64,000 nt of DNA from Lucinisca nassula (lineage: Eukaryota > Mollusca > Bivalvia > Lucinida > Lucinidae): contig OY757026.1 in NCBI GenBank assembly GCA_963580285.1, positions 63,055,396 to 63,119,395 on the forward strand, read 5' to 3'. The notes beneath the pieces were generated by a model. It saw only the letters and a list, made by a program, of their open reading frames with translations, was not told the origin of the DNA and searched no databases. How positions within the stretch are numbered: position 1 is the stretch's first letter; each line of letters opens with the position of its first letter. The position numbers were made by a program, and so were the translations under genes. Of the stretch, positions 44,641 through 53,959 are shown in pieces.

Positions 44641-44938
44641 ACCCCAGTTAACTCAATATAAAGTTGGGTTTGGGGGGTGTGTTCATTTCACAGACTTGTT
44701 CATATTACGAGTCACTTTGAGGTCAAAGTGCATTGAACAGAACTTGAGAAGGTTATTTCTGAAACATATTGTCAGCTAATATGCTGGGACACTAGTAAAC
44801 AGTGTAGACCCTGATCAGATGTCTCTGAATGTCTGATCTTGGTCTTCACTGATTGCTTAAAATACAGGACTTTTAGGGTTAAACAGAACAGGCTAAGTCC
44901 CCATTCTGGATCATTTTTCCAGCCTACACTTAGAGATG

Positions 44939-45220
44939 TGCCCCCACCCATTGGGGCTTGGAAAAAAGATTGGGCTGCATGGTACTTCCACGCAGAGCTG
45001 AAACCGACCATGCAAATGAGTACTGGTAAACTGCTTTGAAGGTCTAAGCCCTCCCAGGCAAAGTGGTGCGAGTTGGACCATACATGCATAAAGTCATATA
45101 AACCCTATTGGTTTCATTGGGCGACAGATGTCATTTCATCTCAATGTCAGGTAAAAGCCTAAAAAAAATGGAAACAGCGTCTCCAAAATGACCTAAATAG
45201 TGTTGATGGGTACATTACAG
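44939..45220 (+). mobile_element. SINE2, plus orientation, 65 bp before an exon
   Basis: Head CCCCCACCCATTGGGGCTTG; tail TGTTGATGGGTACATTACAG, where the usual GACGTTAAAC is mutated. It is older than most copies by divergence. It ends about 65 bp upstream of GPD2 coding exon 3. Confidence 0.85.
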
Positions 45221-45285
45221 TCGGAGACAATCTACCCATCAGTACTGTCAATCGTTTGACTGTATTTTGTCTAATATCTGTTTAG

Positions 45286-45410
45286 GTTTGAAGACAGCCC
45301 TTGTTGAGAAGTTTGACTTCAGTTCTGGTACCAGTAGCCGCAGCACAAAGCTTATCCATGGAGGGGTCAGATATCTACAGAAGGCAGTATTTAATTTTGA
45401 TATTGAGCAG
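45286..45410 (+). CDS. GPD2: GPD2 coding exon 3: FAD loop and catalytic-side helix
   Basis: Acceptor AATATCTGTTTAG, donor GTATGT at 45411; in phase 1, out phase 0. With the preceding G it reads [20 protein letters not shown], then [24 protein letters not shown] (codons 92-93) ends the second beta strand, whose acid binds the FAD ribose. [18 protein letters not shown] is a hallmark of the GlpD/GPD2 family near the flavin. Confidence 0.96.
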
Positions 45411-46094
45411 GTATGTATTACAGATTGATCCAGTAAATGTATTCCATCTAATTAGCGCACATCCTCTTGTAAGCAAACACTAATACATTTTCAGGAAGTA
45501 CATGTACAGTATAATTCTGCTATTAAAGGTGCATTATTGAGCAATCGGTAAAAATGCTTCCAAAAATAAAATACATATAATATAGCCGGTATTTTTCTTT
45601 AAAACAATACAAATGAATACATTTTATGCAAAAATGCGAACAATTATGATGACAGGTAAACGAGTTTGAGAGGGATTCCCTAACTAGGTTTCGAACACTA
45701 GTTAGATCTATTTTTAGTTCGTGACAAAAATAGAATCCCCATATATGACGTATGCAACATTCATTTTTGGCCTTGTTTGCTTAGGCCATGCCTGAATCGG
45801 AAAAAAATATGACGCTGAATACCATGCCATAAGTAACGACACTCAGAGACGATACTGTCACCATGTATGTGTTAAGGGACAGATTTATTTTTAGAACAGA
45901 AATTCTGAACACATGTTCAGAGCTAAGGGTAAACAAGAATGAAAACGACCATTTTCACAAAGTTCTGAAGCTGTCTTTGGCTCCAAAGTGTACACATGAC
46001 AATGGAGTATGAATTGAAGATAAAAACCAGAAAAAAAAATTTGAGACCCGGTAGCTCAATAATGCACCTTTAAGACAAGCTAAAGTTACATTAT
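45411..46094. other. GPD2 intron 3, nothing recognised
   Basis: No repeat or frame recognised. TGCATTATTGAGC (45529) and its complement GCTCAATAATGCACC (46051) lie about 530 bp apart, with AAAGGTGCATTA / TAATGCACCTTT outside them. These are the termini of an AT-rich element of about 540 bp, roughly 45526-46073. Confidence 0.6.
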
Positions 46095-46099
46095 GAAAA

Positions 46100-46320
46100 C
46101 ACGCCTATTCAAATGTATTCACCATTGTCCTGCTGAGCCTTATCTTTCAGACAATGTAGATCCAGATCAGATGGCTTCTGAAGAAGCCATCTGATCAAGA
46201 TCTACATTGTTTGTCATTCAGGTTGTGAATTTGTTGCAATAATTTGAATCAAGTAATCTGATTGGTTGATAATTGGTAGTGGGTGTGGCAGGTTAAAATA
46301 TTCAGCAGGACAAGGGTTAA
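46100..46320 (+). mobile_element. TTAA-type MITE with GATCAGATGGC hairpin
   Basis: Hairpin TAGATCCAGATCAGATGGCT / GCCATCTGATCAAGATCTAC, then GATTGGTTGAT, GGGTGTGGC and CAGCAGGACAAGGGTTAA. The 5' end (TTGTCCTGCTGAGCC) is rearranged. Confidence 0.8.
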
Positions 46321-46350
46321 AAATTTAACAAAACAGAAAATGACATTTTA

Positions 46351-48382
46351 AGCTAACCGGAGCACGAAGTGCTCATGGTGAGCTATTGTGATCGGTCAAT
46401 GTCCGTCGTGCATCTTGTGTCGTGTGGCCTCAACAATTTGCTTTAAATGCTAACTCCTCCTAAACCCTTGAGCCAATTTCATTCAAACTTCATAGGAATA
46501 TTGCTGAGGTGACCCTCTACAAAAATAGCTAAAATTGTTCTGCTCCGCTGAACAAGATGGCCGCCAGAGCTAAAACTAGAAAAATCTTTAAACGACAACT
46601 TCTTCTGTTCCTTAAGGCCAATTTCATTCAAACTTTATAGGAATGTTGCTTAGGTGACCCTCTACCAAAATAGCTAAAACGTTTCCGCTCCGGTGAACAA
46701 AATGGCCGCCAGAGCTAAAAATAGAAAATTCTTTAAACGGCAACTCCTCCTGTACCCTTGGGCCAAATTAATTCAAACTTTATAGGATTGTTGTTTAGGT
46801 GACCCTCTACGAAAATAGCTAAAACGGTATCGCTCTGATGAGCAAAATAGCTAAAAATTGCTTCAAACACAAACTCCTCCTCAACCCTTGGGCCAATTTG
46901 ATTCAAACTTCACAGGAATGTTGCCCAAATTACTCCCTACCAAAAATGCTAAAATCTTTGTGCTCTGACAAACAAGATGGCCACCAGAGCTAAAAATAGA
47001 AAAAATCTTTAAATGTCAATTCCTCCTGTACCATTGGGCCAATTTTATTCAAACTTCATTGGAATGTTGCTCAGGTGACCATCTACCAAAATAGCTGAAA
47101 CGATTCTGCTCTGACGAGCAAAATGGCTGCCATAGCTAAAAATAGAAAAACATTGTAAATTTGCTTCAAACACAAACTCCTCCTTAACCCTAAGGCCAAT
47201 TTGATTCAAACTCCACAGGAATGTTATGTAGGTGACTATCTAAAGAAATAGCTAAAATCATTCCGCTCTGACTAACAAGATGGCCGCCAGAGCTAAAACT
47301 AGAAAAATTCTTCAAATGACTACTCCTCCTTTACCCTTGGGCCAATTTCATTCAAACTTCATAGGAATGTTGCTTAGATGACCCACTACCGAAACAGCTA
47401 AAACGTTTTCGCTCTGATGATCAAAATGGCCACCATAGCTAAAAACAGAAAAACTTTGTAAATTTACGTCAAAACGCAAACTCCTCCTCAACCCTTGGGC
47501 CAATTTGATTCAAACTTCACAGGAATGTTAGATAGGTGACTCCCTACCAAAATAGCTAAAATCGTTCAACGTGGCAAACAAGATGGCCGCCATAGTTAAA
47601 AATAGAAAAAATTTTTCAAACGACAACTCCTCCTGACCCCTTGGGTCAATTTGATTCAAACTTTACAGGAATATTTTGTCGTTGACTCCCTACCAAAATA
47701 GCTACAATTGTTCCGCTCTGACTAACAAGATGGCCACCAGAGCTAAATATAGAAAAATTCTTCAAATGACAATTCTTCCTTACCCCTTGGGCCAATTGAT
47801 TCAAACTTCACAGGAATATTATGTTGTTGACCCTCTACCATATTGGCTAAAATGACCCGCTCCGATGAACAAAATGGCCACCAGAGCTAAAAATAGAATC
47901 CATTGTAAATTTGCTTCAAACTTCACAGGAATGTTGCCCAGGTGACTCTCTACCAAAATAGTTAAAATCATTCCACTCTGGTAAACAAGATGGCCACCAG
48001 GGCTAAAAATATGAAAAATCTTCAAACAACAACTCCCCCTGTACCCTTGGGCCAATTACATTCAAACTTCATAGGAATGTTGCTTAGATGACTCTCTACC
48101 AAAATAGCTAAAATGGTCTCGCCCCACTGAACAATATGGCCACCAGAGCTAAAAATAGAAAGACATTGTAAACTTGCTTCAAATGCGAACTCTTCCTAAA
48201 CCCTTGGGTCAATTTGATTCAAACTTCAAAGGAATGTTGCCTAGGTGACACCCTACCAAAAATAGCTAAGATCGTTCCACTCTGATCAACAAGATGGCCA
48301 CCAGAGCTAAAAATAGAATGTACTAGAGACAGTGACATTCAGATTCAGGTGAGCGAATCAGGGCCCTCTGGGCGCTCTTGTT
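46351..48382 (+). mobile_element. Helentron-like element with about 147-bp units
   Basis: Start AGCTAACCGGAGCACGAAGT with a hairpin to GTGAGC; end CAGGTGAGCGAATC, GGGCCCTCTGGGCGC and TCTTGTTT. About 12 units contain TTCAAACTTCATAGGAATGT, CTACCAAAATAGCTAAAA and AACAAGATGGCCGCCAGAGC; spacing of ATGGCC anchors is roughly 145-150 bp. The copy at 20332 is a truncated relative. Confidence 0.85.
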
Positions 48383-48410
48383 TCAGATAAAAATTCTGAT
48401 ATTTTTTTCA

Positions 48411-48698
48411 TTGTTTGTTTTTTCGTTTTGTTTGAATTGAGGTTAAACGTCCCCGTCAACACTGTAAATGTCATTTTGGAGATGTTGCTTACAATTGTGT
48501 GGGCCTTCTACCCGACACTGAGATGAAATGACATCTCAAGCCCTGTCGCCAATAAAACCAATAGTGTTTATAAGCATGGACAGTCCGACTCGCATCGCTT
48601 CGCGTGGGCAGGCTTAGATCCTCTAAGCGGTTTACCAGTACTCATGTGCGGTTTGTTTCAGCTCTGCGTAGAATGCAGCCCATCTATTTCTCCAAGCC
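48411..48698 (-). mobile_element. SINE2, minus orientation, 86 bp before an exon
   Basis: From TTGTTTTTTCGTTTTGTTTG and GAGGTTAAACGTCCCCGTC to CCCATCTATTTCTCCAAGCC; the head is slightly truncated. It lies just upstream of GPD2 coding exon 4. Confidence 0.88.
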
Positions 48699-48784
48699 AA
48701 TCTATTTTTCATAGTTTTACTCAAAACATAAATTATCCCTTAATTATCCTTATTTGTGTACATGCTTATGTGTTTTATTTTCAG

Positions 48785-48882
48785 TACCGGATGGTGAAGG
48801 AAGCGTTAAATGAGCGAGCCAACTTGATAGAGATTGCACCTCATCTGGCCTACCCATTTCCTATCATGTTACCAGTTTACAA
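48785..48882 (+). CDS. GPD2: GPD2 coding exon 4
   Basis: Acceptor TTATTTTCAG at 48784, donor GTGAGT at 48883; in phase 0, out phase 2. Reads YRMVKEALNERANLIEIAPH, then LAYPFPIMLPVYK. This stretch leads into the cap region that packs over the flavin; YRMVKEAL.ERANL.EIAPHL is almost unchanged across animals. Confidence 0.96.
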
Positions 48883-48924
48883 GTGAGTACTCAAACTTCT
48901 GTATTGAGAGGATTGGTGATACAT

Positions 48925-49190
48925 GCAATGCATCACGAAAACACGTCTATATAATTTTGATCCTCATGAACCCCACTTTTATATAGTAAAACTGGGGTTT
49001 GCAGGGGTAAACGTTATATTTCTTATTTCTGCTCTAAAATATAGATGAGGCGGTTCTAACGAGTACCCACAATCTTTATTTTGAGCAAAAATAAGAAAAA
49101 TATCACAATTTTTCGTCTTAAAATGTTCGTGTTTTCGGCTTTAAAGTTTGCAATGTATTTGTATAGGCATGTTTTCATAACGGGAGCTAC
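48925..49190. mobile_element. MITE, CATCACGAAAACACG family, copy 2
   Basis: GCATCACGAAAACACGTCTA...TATAGGCATGTTTTCATAAC. The internal hairpin has lost one arm (only GAGGCGGTTCTAACGAGTAC remains) compared with 15018-15295. Confidence 0.85.
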
Positions 49191-49249
49191 TTTTTCTAAA
49201 CCCGATCTCGGTGGCTTGGACAGATGCTAACCCGTGGTCAGGAATTACC

Positions 49250-49395
49250 ACCTGGGGCCAATAGTTCAAAGCATCATTAGTTTATCAAGCTCGTGAATGG
49301 TCAAAATTTTGCATTTGCAAAAGCTGTTCACAATTTTTCTGCAAAAATATAAGTATATTTGCCATATTTAATGACCAAAGTTTTTCAACAACTGG
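49250..49395. mobile_element. MITE fragment of the GGGGCCAGTTGTTCAAA family
   Basis: CTGGGGCCAATAGTTCAAAG at the left, TTGCATTTGCAAAAGCTG in the middle and CAACAACTGGACC at the right correspond to the complete element at 53071-53314. Confidence 0.75.
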
Positions 49396-49625
49396 ACCCT
49401 GCTCTGGCAACATTCTTTTGTGGAGATTGATTGTGAAATATTTTTGACAGTCATTATCTCCCTTCTGCTGGTTCAAGAAGGGTAATCTTCAGTTTGTGTT
49501 GAAAGGATGTCCATAGCATTAGTTAACCACTTGTGTAAAAGCTTGCCCAGGAAGAGTGTGGTTAGGTACACTGATTGGCTTGATATGACCTGAAAGGTGT
49601 TGTCTGGACTGTCTAACTACAAACC
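49395..49625 (+). mobile_element. SINE1, diverged, head missing
   Basis: GGCAACATTCTTTTGTGGAG, GGTTCAAGAAGGGTAATC, GCTTGCCCAGGAAGAGTGTG and GTTGTCTGGACTGTCTAACT follow the SINE1 order, with the tail GTTAAAC mutated. Confidence 0.75.
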
Positions 49626-49639
49626 AAAGACAGAAATTC

Positions 49640-49770
49640 TTTCCAAAATTGATGGCCTTTGTCTGTAATGGAAGGTCAGATGTTTTTTCTCCTGGTACTC
49701 TGGTTTCATCGGCTAGATACGAGTGAAATAATCTCAAAAGGGCCGTAAAACCAACCCCACTCCCCCAAAA
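49640..49770 (+). mobile_element. SINE3 3' half
   Basis: GGAAGGTCAGATGTTTTTTC, GGTACTCTGGTTTCATCGGC and GTGAAATAATCTCAAAAGGG then CCGTAAAACCAACCCC match the SINE3 body and tail (compare 51585-51812). Confidence 0.75.
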
Positions 49771-50225
49771 AATGAACCTTACCGCAGCTGATGTTAAGGG
49801 AATATGTAGTGGCCTTAGAAAGTTTGTTTGCCCTTTGTCATTGTGTGAGTTGTATTTTATAGTCCTTTGGAATCATTGGTTCCACAGCACAATTTTGAAA
49901 GTTTTTTAGGGTCATTGATGAGGTCTTATTGGCCAAAACTAGCTAGTCTGGCCCAGAAAAAAATTGTACTCTCCGTGGTTTTCAGTGATGTGTTGTAGCC
50001 ATTGCTTCTACAGTATAACCCTTTTTATAGAACATTTACAGTAGAAGTTCGATGGCTTTAACACCGATGGCTCATTTACCATGGATGTGTCAAACCCATT
50101 CTTGAGCCCCTACCGAAATCCTCTACATAAGAAATAGTGGGGGATAATTAAGGCGATTTTAGTCTTAAATCTTGCAAATGATTTTAGTCTTTTATCTTGC
50201 AAATGTATGATGTGTGAAAATATAT
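49771..50225. other. GPD2 intron 4 spacer, nothing recognised
   Basis: AT-rich DNA. CACCGATGGCTCATTTACC near 50070 faintly resembles the terminal repeat of the element at 50347. Confidence 0.4.
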
Positions 50226-50293
50226 GCCGTGTGTACTCATTAGAATCGCCTCATCGAGGCGATTCTAATGAGTACACACGGCATATATTTTCA
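50226..50293. repeat. Perfect palindrome of about 66 bp
   Basis: TATATGCCGTGTGTACTCAT and ATGAGTACACACGGCATATA frame TAGAATCGCCTCATCGAGGC... without mismatch. It is the central hairpin of the GAACCGCCTC MITE family in its best-preserved form. Confidence 0.9.
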
Positions 50294-50346
50294 TTAAAGA
50301 ACACCGAAAAGATGTCTAAAAGTATCTGGTTATGCCTCCTGAAGTA

Positions 50347-50927
50347 TTAACCCTCAGTGGCTCAAACTACCCTTATTCCAAACAAGCTTTCATCATCCCA
50401 AAGGTGTTCAAGCCAACAAAGTTCAATTATAGAGTCAATGTATATTTGTCCAAATACACCACAACCTCTTTATAACACTATTAATGAGATCCAAAGCAGA
50501 AACAGTGTTAGTTAAACAACTGTGTTATATTCAAACAAAAATGTATAGATTATATAGAACAAGAATTCCGCCGAAGGCTATTTCACACATGTGGGGGACT
50601 CTTACAATAGGGTGACAGTTACGGTGGTCACAAATGTTGACAGCTTGACGAACAGACGGAAAGTTCATCTCCTATGCCGTGCCATGCTTAAAGCAGGAGC
50701 GACAAAATCGTCATTTTTTCTATACATGTATAATCAATACATTTTTGGGATCCATCTTAAAACCGTGTTATATTCAAAACCATGTTTTAGTGAACAGTGT
50801 TATAATGGGGTTGTTGTGTATCATGGCATCCAATGCTGGAGATACAGTCGAACTTCAGTGGCTCGAACACCTTTGGGCCCGCGAAAATCTGTTCGAGATA
50901 GGGGTAGTTTGAGCCACTGAGGGTTAA
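50347..50927. mobile_element. 581-bp TIR element flanked by TTAA
   Basis: The two ends are perfect 26-bp inverted repeats (core CCCTCAGTGGCTCAAACTAC against GTAGTTTGAGCCACTGAGGG) beginning and ending in TTAA. The interior holds a frame of 109 residues (50591) without recognisable domain. Single ends recur at 43730. Non-autonomous, piggyBac-like target preference. Confidence 0.85.
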
Positions 50928-50964
50928 TCATAACCCAGGTGAGGAGGAATAATGGGATGTATGA

Positions 50965-51180
50965 CTTACTTAACCCTTTTTGTACCAAATGGAATCTTCC
51001 TCCTTATATATGACAGGAGTCCATTTCGAAATTTAGGGGTGCGTGTGTTATACTTAAAATTCATTCAGAAAATAGCTGAAGTTTTTCCAAATAGTGTAGG
51101 CCCTGATCAGACGCCGCGTTCTGCGGCGTCTGATCTGGGCCTGCACTCTTTGCCAGGGTACCCGTTTAAGGTTAAGGATA
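50965..51180. mobile_element. MITE, GTACCAAATGGAATC family
   Basis: TTAACCCTTTTTGTACCAAA, GGAATCTTCCTCCTTATATA then hairpin GATCAGACGCCGC / GCGGCGTCTGATC and TGCCAGGGTACC. Copies at 58898-59079 and 60168-60383 are reversed; 63605-63815 is diverged. Confidence 0.85.
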
Positions 51181-51299
51181 TCTTTACAATGTTATGAAAT
51201 AAAGCTCTACAGTCTTTAGCAGAAGTTTAGAATCGCCTCATCTCATTTTTAAAAAAATGGGAGAAAAGCTCCATAAATTATCCCTAAAAATGTTTTACC

Positions 51300-51483
51300 T
51301 GGCCTCGATAGCTCAGTAGGATGCACATCTGACTGGTGATCAGGAGGAAGCAGGTTCGATACGTGATGGGGTTTGCAACATTCTTCCATTGAGACTGATC
51401 ATGAAATCTTTTCTATGGCCATCCCCCCCCCCCTTTACAGTGTTGACGGGGACGTTAAACCTTAACTCAAACAAACAAACAAA
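51300..51483 (+). mobile_element. Short SINE1 head joined to a SINE2-type tail
   Basis: GGCCTCGATAGCTCAGTAGG and GGTTCGATACGTG are A- and B-box-like. The body is cut after ATCTTTTCTATGGCCATC and a C-run, then TTTACAGTGTTGACGGGGAC and GTTAAACC with AAACAAACAAACAAA. It may be a template-switch chimera or an internally deleted SINE. Confidence 0.8.
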
Positions 51484-51584
51484 TGATAAAGCCAACAGAG
51501 TTATAAGAGTCATTGAAGTCTTGCTATTTGTATTCTCACATTCTCTCAGCTAAACATCATCTCAATAAGTTTTTGTAACAGGCC

Positions 51585-51812
51585 TCTGTTGCCTAGTGGG
51601 TAAGAGCACTTACTCTTATACATTAGGTCTCTCAAAGCTGTGGTTCGAGCCTCCCTCGGATCATGTTAGACACCAAGTTCTGCAACTGTAGGTCAGGTGG
51701 TTTTTCTCCGGGTACACCAGTTTTCGTCCACCTCAGATTAATGATCACCTCGAAATAAGTGAAATAATCTTGAAAGAGCCATAAAACCAAAACCAAAAAC
51801 AAAAAAAGCAAG
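51585..51812 (+). mobile_element. SINE3 with tRNA-like head
   Basis: Head TTGCCTAGTGGGTAAGAGCA and GTGGTTCGAGCCTCC, body CCAAGTTCTGCAACTGTAGG and TTTTTCTCCGGGTAC, tail CTTGAAAGAGCCATAAAACC plus AAAACCAAAAAC. Other copies: 60420-60648, 52800-52935 (minus), 49640-49770 and a piece at 24828. Confidence 0.88.
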
Positions 51813-51844
51813 TCTGTATAATGAATACCCCTGAAAACCCAAGT

Positions 51845-52055
51845 TAACTCTAATCTTGCTGTTTACGACAACCCCTTTATTTGCAAACCTTGTAGGTCCA
51901 GATCAGATGGCTTCTCTGATCAGGATCTACACTGTTAGACATTCAGTCTATGAATTTGTAGGAATAAATTACATCAAGTAATTTGATTGGTTCAAAGTCA
52001 GAAATGGGTTGGGCTTAATTGAATATTCAGCAGGATAAGGTTTAATAGAGAAAAC
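51845..52055 (+). mobile_element. TTAA-type MITE with GATCAGATGGC hairpin
   Basis: Same order as 4593-4793: CTTGCTGTTTACGACAACCC, CAGATCAGATGGCTTCTCTG, CATCAAGTAATTTGATTGG and CAGCAGGATAAGG. The flanking TTAA is present on the left only. Confidence 0.8.
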
Positions 52056-52079
52056 TGTGTTTTGCAGTGGTATGTATTT

Positions 52080-52260
52080 ATTTTCTTATTTCTGCTCTAA
52101 GACATAGGTTATCGGTACTTGTTATAATGGGTACTCATTAGAACCGCCTCTTTTAGGTGGTTCGGTACTTGTTATAATTGGTACTCATTGGAACCGCCTC
52201 TTTTAGGTGGTTCTAATGAACATCCACAACCTTTGTCATGGAGCAGAAATAAGAAACAAG
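52080..52260. repeat. Duplicated GAACCGCCTC hairpins
   Basis: GGTACTCATTAGAACCGCC TCTTTTAGGTGGTTC occurs, then a second partial hairpin (GGTACTCATTGGAACCGCC...GGTGGTTCTAATGA) about 60 bp on, framed by TTATTTCTGCTC and GAGCAGAAATAA. ACCTATATTTAGAGTAAAA is also repeated (52268, 52330). Confidence 0.8.
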
Positions 52261-52456
52261 CACCCACAACCTATATTTAGAGTAAAAATGTAAAATGGTA
52301 TAAAACTTGAAATATAGGTAAACTGGCAACCTATATTTAGAGTAAAACCACAAATTTTCATCAGAAAAATAACCGTTTTGGTGATATAAAAGACTATACC
52401 TTGTCCCACAGATGTGTGTAGCAGCATAATGCATAAACAAAACAAATTTCTTTCAG

Positions 52457-52620
52457 ATGGTGGCAGGTTCCATATTTCTGGGCTGGAATAAAGATGTACG
52501 ACCTCGTGTCGGGGAAACAGTTGCTGAGAAGAAGTTACTATTTACGAAAGACAAAGGCGCTAGAGTTATTCCCCATGTTGAAGAGAGATCAGTTAAAAGG
52601 AGCTCTTGTATACTATGATG
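52457..52620 (+). CDS. GPD2: GPD2 coding exon 5
   Basis: Acceptor ATTTCTTTCAG at 52456, donor GTAAGA at 52621; in phase 2, out phase 1. The split Lys (AA|A) is followed by WWQVPYFWAGIKMYDLVSGK, then QLLRRSYYLRKTKALELFPM and LKRDQLKGALVYYDG. This is the GPD2 segment WWQ.PY.W.GIK.YDLV, continuing to the KGA.VYYDGQ strand that borders the substrate pocket. Confidence 0.96.
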
Positions 52621-52799
52621 GTAAGACTATCGGTTAAACATTTGAGGGAAATAAATTAGCTGCCTAGCTGTTTTCACAGGCAGAAAACTTCGAAAAACAG
52701 AAAATGTCGCTCTTCTTGCCTGAATCCCTTGCGAAGTTGTTTGGGGCCTGCACCCTCTCGCTCATACATTGTCTGATCGACCCAGCTGTTTAAATCCAT

Positions 52800-52935
52800 G
52801 TCTTTGGTTTTACAGCCCTTTCAAGATTATTTCACTCATATTAAGCCGAACATTAATCAGAGGTTTGCAAAAACCGGAGTACCCTGAGAAAAAACAACCT
52901 GACCTTCTGTTGCAGAACTTGGCATTTAATCCATG
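52800..52935 (-). mobile_element. SINE3 fragment, minus
   Basis: Plus-strand reading TTTGGTTTTACAGCCCTTTC, AGATTATTTCACTCATATT, GGAGTACCCTGAGAAAAAAC and GCAGAACTTGGCATTTAATC is the complement of the SINE3 3' half. Confidence 0.8.
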
Positions 52936-53390
52936 TCCTGATGATTAAATTGATTTAACTGCACCCATTTCTGGCTTAAACAATCAGATTTCTTGATGTA
53001 ATTCATTCATTCACATTCAAAAAGTGGCAAACAGTGTAGATCCCGATCAAAACAGCTTCAGAAGTCATCTGGGGCCAGTTGTTCAAAACTAACAATGTCG
53101 TTAGTTAACTTATCGTTAAAACTTTTATCATTTATTATGGAAAATATGCTATTGTTTTTGCTGAAAAAATGTGAGCAGCTTTTGCATTTGCAAAAGCTGC
53201 TCACATTCTTTCAGCAAAAATACCAAAATTTTAGATATTTAACTTGCTAGAACAGTTAACAGTATGACCACTAACGATCTCGTTAAGCTAACGATGCTTT
53301 GAACAACTGGCCCCAGGTCTTATTTACACAGTAATGGTAGAGCATATCCTGGTTCAGCTGGCAAGGGTTATTGCAAGTAAACAGACTATA
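52936..53390. mobile_element. TTAA MITE relative (reversed) interrupted by another MITE
   Basis: ATGTCCTGATGATTAAATTG, CCCATTTCTGGCTTAAACAA and CAAACAGTGTAGATCCCGAT follow the reversed 4593-4793 order up to 53070, where the GGGGCCAGTTGTTCAAA element enters. Confidence 0.65.
53071..53314. mobile_element. MITE with GGGGCCAGTTGTTCAAA termini
   Basis: GGGGCCAGTTGTTCAAA and TTTGAACAACTGGCCCC are exact inverted ends. The centre GTGAGCAGCTTTTGC / GCAAAAGCTGCTCAC is a perfect hairpin. 244 bp, non-coding. Confidence 0.88.
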
Positions 53391-53826
53391 AGAATCTTAT
53401 ATGGGTGTGAGGGGTGGATGGTAAAATCCATCCCGAGGGTTACTGTCTGGCATCACCAGGCTTGCCGAGTGATGCCGGACAGTGATCCCGAGGACGGATT
53501 TTTCCATCCACCCCTCACACCCATATTGGATTCTTTTTCTTGCATACCTTCCATTTCTTAGTGTGGATTTTTAATGCTACAGTCACTTCGGTTACCAATG
53601 TCCGCCATATTGTGTTGACACTGCAGGAATGTTTAGTAACTTCACGTAACCTGCTGTGACGTCATTCTTACCGACGGCACATACAAGGTCGTAATCAACC
53701 AGTGCATTTATCAAGCATGCGATTGTATTCGATTTTGGGTCGGAACACCAGGGTCAGAACATAAATTTCTATCCCAGGGTAAAATCACGGATTTCCTTTT
53801 TTTTTTTTTTTTTGGTTTGCAAGAAA
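53391..53826 (+). mobile_element. Fold-back element, TATAAGAATC...TGCAAGA family, copy 2
   Basis: TATAAGAATCTTATATGGGT opens a hairpin (GGGTGTGAGGGGTGG / CCACCCCTCACACCC) with inner GCATCACCAGGCTTGCCGAG. It ends GTCAGAACATAAATTTCTAT, ATCACGGATTTCC, a T-run and TTTGCAAGA. Confidence 0.85.
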
Positions 53827-53959
53827 TAAATGATCCTTGTTCTTGTATACCTTGAGATTTCACAGAAAAGTTTTTCACCTCATACCCCAGGAAAATCATT
53901 AAAATCAACAGAGAAAGAATTCAAATGTTGTACAGTATCATGAAGATTCTTTGTATATT

